From an uncultured Woeseia sp. (GTDB taxonomy: Bacteria; Pseudomonadota; Gammaproteobacteria; Steroidobacterales; Woeseiaceae): DNA of 64,000 nucleotides. A program made the position numbers and the translations under genes. Numbering within the stretch: position 1 is the stretch's first letter; each line of letters opens with the position of its first letter. Of this stretch, positions 33,522 to 40,883 are shown one piece after another. The notes below the pieces were generated by a model. It was not told the origin of the DNA, did not search any database, and worked only from the letters and a program-made list of their open reading frames with translations. The stretch covers positions 1 through 64,000 of the forward strand of contig CALALV010000140.1 of assembly GCA_937925605.1 (NCBI GenBank). Reading direction: 5' to 3'.

Positions 33522-33983
33522 ATGCAAGTCTCTGTCCGCACTGAGGGTTTCACGCTGATCGAGCTGGTCGTCGTCCTGGCGCTGCTCGGCGTGCTGGCGG
33601 CCTTCGCCATCCCGCGCTTCGCGGACCTGGGCGGCGAGGCTCGCGAAGCAGCCCTGCGCGGCATGATCGGCAGTACGAGAAGCGCCAACGCCATGGCGCA
33701 CGGACTCTCGCTAATCAACCCGGCCGGCCCGAACGCACCGGTCCAGATGGATGGCGCGAACATCACGATGTTCAACGGTTACCCGGACGCGCCCGGCATG
33801 CTGCTCGCATCGCAGCTCGACGGTGGCGGCGACTTCCAGGTCACCGTGTTCGGCAACGTCGCGATCGTCGTGCAGGCCAATAACGTGCCGAGCTGGGTGA
33901 GCTGCGGGTTCGTCTGGGTGCGCTCGGTTCCGCCCGGCATACCCGTGCCGCGAATCTTCGGCCCGAATACCGGCGGCTGCTGA
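33522..33983 (+). CDS. Type IV prepilin / pseudopilin-like protein
   Basis: A 153-residue prepilin with a short basic leader ending in G9, then the mature start FTLIELVVVLALLGVLAAF with the conserved E at +5, and AIPRFADL after the helix. The rest is a small globular domain with two cysteines near the C-terminus (SWVSCGF and the final C) that could form the pilin disulfide loop. The ATG at 33522 is chosen because it leaves a normal 9-residue leader. No secretion or pilus genes are adjacent, so it is an orphan that must use machinery encoded elsewhere; MSHA-type minor pilins are the closest look. Confidence 0.85.
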   Translation: MQVSVRTEGFTLIELVVVLALLGVLAAFAIPRFADLGGEAREAALRGMIGSTRSANAMAHGLSLINPAGPNAPVQMDGANITMFNGYPDAPGMLLASQLDGGGDFQVTVFGNVAIVVQANNVPSWVSCGFVWVRSVPPGIPVPRIFGPNTGGC

Positions 33984-34059
33984 GTCGAGGCGCGCGGCGC
34001 CTCCCGCGCCACCCCCAAATGTTCTAGACTGCCGACAGGCGGGACCGAGGGGGAAATCG

Positions 34060-34725
34060 ATGCGTACACGGATCATGCTGACCGGGATGGTCATTGCCGG
34101 CAGCCTCGTGCTGCCGGCCTGGCTCGCGGCACAGGACGAGGCACTTCCGCTCGGTTTCTTCGTCACCAGCGAGGGCCCCGGCGCGGGCGGCGACCTCGGC
34201 GGCCTCGCCGGCGCCGACGCGCACTGCCAGGCACTGGCCGACAAGGTCGGCGCGGGGCAGCGCGAGTGGCGCGCCTACCTGAGCACCCAGGCGAGCGGCA
34301 CGACGGCGGCGGTCAACGCGCGCGATCGCATCGGCAGCGGCCCGTGGGCCAACGCGAAGGGCGACGTCATCGCCGAGAACGTCGACGACCTCCACTACAA
34401 CAACGCGAATCTCGATTACGAGCACGCGCTCGACGAGCACGGCGACACGGTCAATTCGCGGGCAATGGGCGACGACCCGAATCGCCACGACATCCTGACC
34501 GGAACGCAGCTCGACGGCACGGCCTTCCCGCCGGGCGAGGACCGCACCTGCGGCAACTGGACGTCCTCGGACGAGGGTTCCGCCATGGTCGGTCACCACG
34601 ACCGCTACCGCTTCACGACCCACGGCAGTCCGTGGAACGCGGCGCACCCGTCACGCGGCTGCAGCCAGGAAGCGCTGGTCGGCACCGGCGGCGACGGGCT
34701 GTTCTACTGCTTCGCGGCCGACTGA
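34060..34725 (+). CDS. Exported lectin-like protein of unknown function
   Basis: A 221-residue protein with a signal peptide (1-25, WLAAQ). The mature part resembles the endostatin / C-type lectin-like fold seen in many proteobacterial secreted proteins: it opens with FFVTSEGPGAGGDLGGL, has ADAHCQALADK, WRAYLSTQ and DRIGSGPWANAKG, and ends with GLFYCFAAD. Five cysteines could form disulfides. The molecular role is unknown; cell-surface binding is a guess. A GAGGGGGAAA site precedes the ATG. Confidence 0.75.
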   Translation: MRTRIMLTGMVIAGSLVLPAWLAAQDEALPLGFFVTSEGPGAGGDLGGLAGADAHCQALADKVGAGQREWRAYLSTQASGTTAAVNARDRIGSGPWANAKGDVIAENVDDLHYNNANLDYEHALDEHGDTVNSRAMGDDPNRHDILTGTQLDGTAFPPGEDRTCGNWTSSDEGSAMVGHHDRYRFTTHGSPWNAAHPSRGCSQEALVGTGGDGLFYCFAAD

Positions 34726-34741
34726 ACCGGGCTCCGGTGCC

Positions 34742-35524
34742 TTGAGCGAGGCGCCTGTCGTCGCGATCAGCGGTGCCGCGTCCGGTATCGGCCTGGTCAT
34801 GGCGCGGCACTTTCGCGGGCAGGGCTGGCGGGTTGCCGTCTGCGACGCGGACCCGGCGGCGGTCGAGTCCGTGGTCGGCGACGGCAGCGGGATCATCGCG
34901 CGAACGGCGGACGTCGCCGATGCCGAGGCGGTCGACGCCTGGTTCGATGCGCTCGTGGCCGACTGTGGCCGGCTCGATGCGCTGGTCTGCAATGCCGGCA
35001 TTGCCGGGCCGACGGCGCCGGTCGAGGACATCGAGCCCGCGGACTGGCGACGCACCGTCGACGTCGATCTGAACGGGCACTTCTACTGCGTGCGCCGCGC
35101 CGTGCCGCTGCTGAAGAGCGCGGGCGGCGGCTCGATCCTGGTGACCGCGTCCAACGCCGCATTCTTCGGCTTTCCGCTGCGCGCCCCGTACACGGCCTGC
35201 AAGTGGGCGCTGATCGGTTTTACGAAGACGCTCGCGATGGAACTCGGGCCGCACGCGATTCGCGTCAACGCAATCTGCCCCGGCAGCGTCAGCGGACCGC
35301 GCATCGACGGCGTCATCGAGCGCGACGCGGCCGCGCGCGGCATGCGCGCTGAAGACATTCGCAAGATCTACGCGCGGCAGAGCTCGATGCGGTTGTTCGT
35401 CGACGCGCAGGAGGTGGCCGGGCTCGCATATTTCCTGGCCTCGGAGGCGGGGCGCAGCATCTCGGGACAGGCGATCGGCATCGACGGCCATACGGAAGGC
35501 CTGTCCAACTGGCTTGACGACTGA
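34742..35524 (+). CDS. Short-chain dehydrogenase/reductase
   Basis: A 260-residue classical SDR with the cofactor loop SGAASGIGL (10-18), CNAGIAGP, catalytic Ser in VTASNAAFF and the Y-x-x-x-K pair in PYTACKWAL, and the post-catalytic RVNAICPGSV. It oxidises or reduces an alcohol/ketone using NAD(P). The start appears to be TTG at 34742, 14 nt after the previous stop. It is followed 15 nt later by a quinone-reductase-like gene, so the two probably form an operon. Substrate unknown. Confidence 0.9.
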   Translation: MSEAPVVAISGAASGIGLVMARHFRGQGWRVAVCDADPAAVESVVGDGSGIIARTADVADAEAVDAWFDALVADCGRLDALVCNAGIAGPTAPVEDIEPADWRRTVDVDLNGHFYCVRRAVPLLKSAGGGSILVTASNAAFFGFPLRAPYTACKWALIGFTKTLAMELGPHAIRVNAICPGSVSGPRIDGVIERDAAARGMRAEDIRKIYARQSSMRLFVDAQEVAGLAYFLASEAGRSISGQAIGIDGHTEGLSNWLDD

Positions 35525-35539
35525 CGACGGGGGTAACGC

Positions 35540-36526
35540 ATGCGGGCGGCATGGTTCGAATCTTTCGGCAAAGCAGGCGATGTACTCGAGGTCGGCGAAC
35601 AGCCCGACCCGGTGCCGCGGCAGGGCGAGGTACTGGTCAGGCTGGCGACGTCCGGCGTGAACCCGTCCGACGTCAAGAAGCGGGCAGGCTCGTTTCCGAA
35701 CCTGCTCGAAGACGGCCTGGTGATCCCGCACAGCGACGGCGCCGGCGTCATCGAGGCCGTCGGCGCCGGCGTGGCGGAACGGCGCGTCGGCGAGCGGGTC
35801 TGGGTCTACCAGGCGCAATACGGCCGGCGCCACGGCACCGCTGCCGGCCTGGTCGCGATCGACGAACGCCGCGCGCCGCCGCTGCCGGCGCCGGCCAGCT
35901 TCGACGTCGGCGCCTGCCTCGGCATACCCGCCATGACGGCGCACCGCTGCGTGCATGCGGACGGCCCCGTCGCCGGCCAGACCGTGCTGGTCACCGGCGG
36001 CGCGGGGCGGGTCGGCTGGTACGCGATCCAGTGGGCAAAGCGCGCCGGCGCAACGGTCATAGCGAGCGCGAGTACGAACGACGACGCAGACGCCTGCCGC
36101 GGCATCGGCGCCGACGCGGTCGTCAATCACCGCGAGGCGGGCTGGTCGCGGGCGCTGCTGGACGCGACACAGGGAAATCGGATCGACCGGGTCGTCGACG
36201 TGGAATTCGGCGCAAACCTTCCCGAAGTGCTCGAGGTTCTGCGAACGGGCGGGACGATCGCGACCTACTCGTCCACGCAGGTGACGGAACCCAAGCTGCC
36301 ATTCCTTCGCATGATGTACCAGGACCTGACCGTGCGTTTCGTCATCGTCTACGCAATGCCGGAAGCGGCGAAGTCGCAGGCTATCCGTGACATCAACGAG
36401 GCGCTGGAGTCGTCGGCGCTGGTGCACCGCGTAGCACGCCGTTACGAGCTGAACGAGATAGCGGCGGCGCACGAGGCGATCGAGTCGGGCCGCCTGCGCG
36501 GCTGCGTCGTCGTCGATACGGAGTGA
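35540..36526 (+). CDS. Zeta-crystallin-like quinone oxidoreductase (MDR family)
   Basis: A 328-residue zinc-free medium-chain dehydrogenase/reductase. It shows the GroES-like N-terminal domain (LVRLATSGVNPSDVKKRAG), the NADPH fold TVLVTGGAGRVGWYAIQW, and the C-terminal LVHRVARRYELNEIAAAHE segment of quinone reductases. No zinc-ligand cysteines are present. It reduces quinones or enones with NADPH. A GGGGGTAA ribosome-binding site precedes the ATG. It is 15 nt from the SDR gene. Confidence 0.9.
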   Translation: MRAAWFESFGKAGDVLEVGEQPDPVPRQGEVLVRLATSGVNPSDVKKRAGSFPNLLEDGLVIPHSDGAGVIEAVGAGVAERRVGERVWVYQAQYGRRHGTAAGLVAIDERRAPPLPAPASFDVGACLGIPAMTAHRCVHADGPVAGQTVLVTGGAGRVGWYAIQWAKRAGATVIASASTNDDADACRGIGADAVVNHREAGWSRALLDATQGNRIDRVVDVEFGANLPEVLEVLRTGGTIATYSSTQVTEPKLPFLRMMYQDLTVRFVIVYAMPEAAKSQAIRDINEALESSALVHRVARRYELNEIAAAHEAIESGRLRGCVVVDTE

Positions 36527-36613
36527 AGCGCGGTGCCGCCGGCCGTAGCGGTTTCGCCGCGCACCGCGGTCCGGAAGGCGCCGCCAGGATTCCCGCAGGT
36601 GCCGGAGTGAGCG

Positions 36614-38143
36614 ATGCAAGCTGACGCGGAGACCGGCAGGCGGACCGACTGGACGCTCTTCCTGGCTATCGTCGGCGTCATCGCGCTCGGCTGCCTGCCG
36701 ATCGTTTTTTTCCACGAGCAGGCCGGCGCACTGATCACGGCTGGCTACGACGCGATCACGGCGCGCTTCGGCGTGGCCTACCTGCTGTACGGGCTCGCGT
36801 CGCTGCTGTTCCTGCTGTATCTCGCGCTCGGCCGTTTTGGCAGCGTCGTGCTCGGCCGAGCGGGCGACCACGTCGAGTTCCCGACGCATACCTGGGTCGC
36901 GATGTTGTTCTGCGCCGGCGTCGGCGCGGGACTGCTGTACTGGGCGGTCGTCGAGTGGGCGTACTACATCCAGGCACCGCCGTTCGGGCTGGAGGCGGGC
37001 TCACCCGCTGCCGTCGAATGGGCAGCTGCATACGGGCTGTTTCACTGGGGCATCACCGGCTGGGCGCTGTTTTGCCTGCCGGCAATTGCGATCGCGTATC
37101 CGTACTACGTTCGCCGCGTTCCCTACCTGCGCCTGTCAACAGCCTGCATCGCGTTCCTGCCGGGCGGCGTCAACAGTCGCCGCGGCCGCTTCGTCGATTT
37201 CCTGTACATGCTGAACCTGGTCGGCGGGACCGGCACGTCGCTCGGCCTGTCGACGCCGATGATAGCGGCGAGCTTTGCGGGGCTCACCGGGCTCGAACAC
37301 GACTTCGTGCTCGAGGTCAGCATGGTGCTGATGTGCATCGCGATCTTCGGCACCAGCGCCTGGATCGGCTTGCACGGTGGCTTTCGGCGGCTCGCCGACT
37401 GGAACATGATCGTGGCATTCGCGCTGCTGTTCTTCGTTCTCGCAGTCGGGCCGACCATCTTCATCCTCAAGGTCGGGCTGAACAGCGCCGGGCTCGTTCT
37501 GCAGAATTTTATCCGCTTGAATACCTGGACCGACCCGGTGGCGGACTCGGGGTTCGTCGAGAGTTGGACCGTGTTCTACTGGGCATGGTGGATTGCCTAT
37601 GGTCCCTTCGTCGGCATATTCGTCACGCGAATCTCGCGCGGTCGGACCATACGCCAGGTCGTGTCCGGGATGCTCGTATTCGGCAGCCTTGGCGCGGCTG
37701 CCTTTTTCATCGTCTTCGGCAACTACGCCCTGCACCTCGAGCTGAGCGAGTCGCTGTCGGTAACCGGGTTGATCCGCGAGATCGGCGAGCCCGCTGCGAT
37801 TGCCGCCGTCTTCCAGTCGCTGCCGCTGGGTCAGCTCGCGCTCGCCGCGTTTTTCGTCGTGTCCGTGATTTTTCTCGCGACCACTTACGACTCCGCTTCC
37901 TACACGCTGGCTTCCGTCTCGACGCGGCGGCTCGAGGCCGGCGAGAACCCTGCGCGCTGGAACCGGGTTTTCTGGGCCTGTGCACTCGGCGTGCTGCCGA
38001 TAACGCTGATGTTCATCGACGGCGGACTGCGCGTGATCCTGTCGGCGACGGTCGTCGTGTCGTTGCCGCTGATGCTGGTAGGCGTGCTGATGGCCGCTTC
38101 GCTGCTGCGCCTGCTGCGCTCCGATCACGGCCCGGGCAGGTAA
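36614..38143 (+). CDS. BCCT-family betaine/choline/carnitine transporter
   Basis: A 509-residue twelve-helix carrier. Signature segments are AMLFCAGVGAGLLYWAVVEW, LVGGTGTSLGLSTPMIA (the flexible TM3 glycine stretch), and FYWAWWIAYGPFVGIFVTRI followed by SRGRTIRQ, the BCCT motif with substrate-box tryptophans. It takes up quaternary amines such as betaine, choline or DMSP, driven by Na+ or H+. There is no long osmosensing C-terminal tail, so uptake for catabolism is more likely than osmoprotection. Its last 19 nt overlap the 3' end of the convergent beta-lactamase-like gene. Confidence 0.93.
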   Translation: MQADAETGRRTDWTLFLAIVGVIALGCLPIVFFHEQAGALITAGYDAITARFGVAYLLYGLASLLFLLYLALGRFGSVVLGRAGDHVEFPTHTWVAMLFCAGVGAGLLYWAVVEWAYYIQAPPFGLEAGSPAAVEWAAAYGLFHWGITGWALFCLPAIAIAYPYYVRRVPYLRLSTACIAFLPGGVNSRRGRFVDFLYMLNLVGGTGTSLGLSTPMIAASFAGLTGLEHDFVLEVSMVLMCIAIFGTSAWIGLHGGFRRLADWNMIVAFALLFFVLAVGPTIFILKVGLNSAGLVLQNFIRLNTWTDPVADSGFVESWTVFYWAWWIAYGPFVGIFVTRISRGRTIRQVVSGMLVFGSLGAAAFFIVFGNYALHLELSESLSVTGLIREIGEPAAIAAVFQSLPLGQLALAAFFVVSVIFLATTYDSASYTLASVSTRRLEAGENPARWNRVFWACALGVLPITLMFIDGGLRVILSATVVVSLPLMLVGVLMAASLLRLLRSDHGPGR

Positions 38144-39213
38144 ATCTCGCTCAGCGCGTCAACGAACTCGCCCGGTGCTACGTCGGAGCGATTGGCAAGT
38201 ACGACAATGGTCAGTCCATTGTCGGGGAAATGCGCGATGTGCGTGCGAAAACCGACCCAGCTGCCGCCGTGAGCGACGCGCCGGTGGCCCGCGTGCTCGC
38301 CGACGTCCCAGCCGTAGCCATAGCCGGTCGACGCGCCGTCCGTTGTCACCGCCGGCGTCCAGGCCTGCTCGAGCGTTGCACGACTGACCAGCAGGTTCTC
38401 GCGCAACGCGCGGTCCCAGTGGCGAAAGTCTGCGAGCGGGGCGTACATGCTGCCGGAGCCTATGATGCCGTTCAGCGGGCTCCCGTCGTCGAGCGCGTAG
38501 CCATCGTCCGTCGGCGAATAGCCGAGCACGCGTTCGTCTACCGTGGGCCAGCGGTGATCGTGAACCAGCGTACCGTGCATGCCGAGCGGCTCGAAGATGC
38601 GCTCGCGCATGAACTCGGCGAAGCCCATGCCCGAGGCGCGCTCGACGATATTCGCGAGCATCTCGTACGCGGAATTGCTGTATTCGTAACGGCTGCCGGG
38701 CGCGAAGACCGGGGCGGAGAGCTTCGCGAGCAGCCGTTCGACGTCCGCGTTCGACAGTCGCTCGGCATCGTCCGCGACCGTGTCGTAGTAGTCCGGCAGG
38801 CCGGCGGTATGCTGCATCAGGTGCCGGATCGTCACCCCTTCGTAAGCCGCGAGATCGGGCAGCCATTCAGCAAGGCGGTCGTCGTAGCCGAGGGTCCCGT
38901 CTTCCGCGAGCATCATCACGGCCATGGTCGTAAACTGCTTGCTGACCGACGCGAGGCGGAAGCGAGAGCTGGGCGCCAGGCGCCGCTCAGCGGCGAGGTC
39001 CGCGTAGCCATAGGTACGCTCGTGCAGTACCTCGCCGTCAGCGACGACGAGTACCGCCACGCCCGGCTGCACGCCGCCCTGAAACCGCGCGAACAGCGCA
39101 TCGACCCGGGCGGAGCGGTCGTCGGCCGGCGGGTCTGCGCAGGCAGTGACGGCGAAGATGGCGATCGCCGCCAGGATCCTGGCGGCGGCGGGCAGACGGA
39201 GGCTCGATTGCAT
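38125..39213 (-). CDS. Class C beta-lactamase-like serine hydrolase, lipoprotein
   Basis: A 362-residue protein with a lipoprotein signal (lipobox VTAC, C25). The penicillin-binding/beta-lactamase fold shows the SVSK motif with S89 and K92, the YSN triad in YEYSNSAYEMLA, and HGG (VAHGGSWVGF) near the end in place of KTG. This set is typical of esterase and D-peptidase relatives (EstB, LACTB-like) as well as AmpC. Resistance to beta-lactams is not implied. The ATG at 39213 is used although the frame stays open upstream; that extension is antisense to the next gene. It is divergent from the EEP phosphatase gene with a 30-nt gap. Confidence 0.88.
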   Translation of the reverse strand: MQSSLRLPAAARILAAIAIFAVTACADPPADDRSARVDALFARFQGGVQPGVAVLVVADGEVLHERTYGYADLAAERRLAPSSRFRLASVSKQFTTMAVMMLAEDGTLGYDDRLAEWLPDLAAYEGVTIRHLMQHTAGLPDYYDTVADDAERLSNADVERLLAKLSAPVFAPGSRYEYSNSAYEMLANIVERASGMGFAEFMRERIFEPLGMHGTLVHDHRWPTVDERVLGYSPTDDGYALDDGSPLNGIIGSGSMYAPLADFRHWDRALRENLLVSRATLEQAWTPAVTTDGASTGYGYGWDVGEHAGHRRVAHGGSWVGFRTHIAHFPDNGLTIVVLANRSDVAPGEFVDALSEIYLPGP

Positions 39214-39243
39214 GGCACGTTCCCGGTGACGATCCCGACGCGC

Positions 39244-40755
39244 ATGATGGCCGGCATTGGCGAAGCGCGCAAAGCGCTCGCAGTCGCAGCACTGCGTCGC
39301 AGCCTGCGGCGGGCCAGCCTGCCGCTGGTCTGCGCGACCCTGCTCGCGGGTCCGGCTACGGCGGAAACGGCCGAGCCGCTGCGCGTCATGAGCTTCAATA
39401 TCGAGTGGGGCGGCACGCACGTCTCCTTCGCGCAGGTCGTCGCGGCCATCCGTGCCGCGGATCCCGACGTCGTTGCCGTGCAGGAGGCCGAGGGCAATCT
39501 CGCGCGCCTCGCCGGCGAACTCGGCTGGGAGCAGCATCCCGCGCATCATGTCGTGTCGCGCTTCCCGTTGATCGAACCGGATGCCGACCCGCGCTGGCTG
39601 TGGGTCGAGACCCGCCCGGGATACGGCGTGGCGCTCGCGAACGTGCACCTGCCCTCGGACCCCTACGGCGAAGACCTCGTCCGGGCCGGGCGGCCGGCCG
39701 GCGAGGTGCTCGCGCTCGAGCGCCGGCTGCGGCTGCCGGCGATCCGGCCCTATATCGACGCGCTGGCCCCGCTGGTTGCCGCCGGCGTGCCGGTCATCGT
39801 GGCCGGCGATTTCAATGCACCGTCGCACCTGGACTGGACGAAGAGCGCGCTCGAGCGCTGGCCCGAGCGCCGCTACGCGCTCACATGGCCGGTGTCGCTG
39901 GCGCTGGCCGAGGCCGGTTTCCGCGATGCCTGGCGCAGCCGCCATCCGGACGTCGTCACGGCGCCCGGCTTCACTTGGTGGGCTGCGCGGCCGCGCATCG
40001 CCGACTACAACCCGGGTCCCGGCAGCGACTGGCAGAGCCGCATCGACGCCGTGCACGTGGCGGGCGCGGTGCAGGTCGCGGACGTGCGCATCGTGGGCGA
40101 GCGCGGCGCGGCGGAGGTCGAGATCGATCCGTGGCCGAGCGATCATCGCGCCGTGGTCGTCGACCTGCGGGTCGAGGCGGTGGAACTGCCGCCCTTCGTC
40201 GCAGCGGTGCTGCCGCGTGCCGCGGCCGGCCGGCCGATGCCGGTGCGCTGGCGCAACTCGAGCGAGGCCGGCCGGCTGCGGGTCCGCCGTGCGGGCGCCG
40301 AGATCCGCGAACAAGCGCTCGCCACAGAGAGCGGCACGCTGGCGCTGACTCTCGATGCCGGCCGCTACGACCTGCTGCTCGAGGACGCGAACGGCCGGCC
40401 CGTTGCAAGCGCGTCACTCGCCGTCGTTGCGGCGGACGCGCGACCCTGTGTCGGGCTCGCCGACGCGCAGCCGGCGAGCGGCGAACCGCTGCGCGTCCGC
40501 TTTCGCAACGCGCCCGGCAATCGTTACGACTGGATCGCGATCTACGCCGCCGACGCGAGCGCGAACGACGACTACCTCGCCTGGCGGCACGCGGGTGCCC
40601 GCATCGACGGTACGGTGACGCTGACCGCCGACAATGCCGCGGGCCCGTGGCCGCTGCCGCCCGGCCGCTACCTCGCGCGCCTGCTCGAGGACGATGGTTA
40701 CCGCGTGCTGGCCGAGTCGCCGCCGTTCAGTATCGCGGCCGATCGGTCCGAGTGA
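39244..40755 (+). CDS. Exported EEP-family phosphatase with SKICH-like C-terminal domain
   Basis: A protein of about 503 residues with a signal peptide (cut near TAETAE, residue 40). The endonuclease/exonuclease/phosphatase core shows MSFNIEWGG, the Glu in VQEAEG, VAGDFNAPSHLDW and the late WPSDHRAVVVDL. Residues about 395-500 form a beta-sandwich with RYDWIAIYAAD, DDYLAWRH and PWPLPPGRYLARLLEDDGY, which resembles the SKICH domain of eukaryotic inositol 5-phosphatases. A phosphoesterase on phosphorylated polyols or lipids outside the cytoplasm is plausible. ATGs at 39244 and 39247 are both possible; a GTG at 39226 also exists. Confidence 0.82.
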   Translation: MMAGIGEARKALAVAALRRSLRRASLPLVCATLLAGPATAETAEPLRVMSFNIEWGGTHVSFAQVVAAIRAADPDVVAVQEAEGNLARLAGELGWEQHPAHHVVSRFPLIEPDADPRWLWVETRPGYGVALANVHLPSDPYGEDLVRAGRPAGEVLALERRLRLPAIRPYIDALAPLVAAGVPVIVAGDFNAPSHLDWTKSALERWPERRYALTWPVSLALAEAGFRDAWRSRHPDVVTAPGFTWWAARPRIADYNPGPGSDWQSRIDAVHVAGAVQVADVRIVGERGAAEVEIDPWPSDHRAVVVDLRVEAVELPPFVAAVLPRAAAGRPMPVRWRNSSEAGRLRVRRAGAEIREQALATESGTLALTLDAGRYDLLLEDANGRPVASASLAVVAADARPCVGLADAQPASGEPLRVRFRNAPGNRYDWIAIYAADASANDDYLAWRHAGARIDGTVTLTADNAAGPWPLPPGRYLARLLEDDGYRVLAESPPFSIAADRSE

Positions 40756-40883
40756 TCACGGCGTGCAGGCGGGTTGCAATTCCATATCGTGGTCCCGCGC
40801 CTGACATTCCGCTGCCCGCGGCGCAAAATGAAAGCGACGAGTACTGCAGCCGGTCTCCGGGGCCGGTGACTCCGGGGGGAGCG

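Noticed and set aside
38125..39213. Antibiotic resistance by the beta-lactamase-like lipoprotein
   Set aside because: The SxxK and YSN motifs are also found in esterases and D-peptidases, and HGG in place of KTG is common in the non-resistance relatives.
39214..40314. N-terminal extension of the beta-lactamase-like gene to 40314
   Set aside because: The ATG at 39213 begins a lipoprotein signal peptide, and the extension is antisense to the EEP phosphatase gene.
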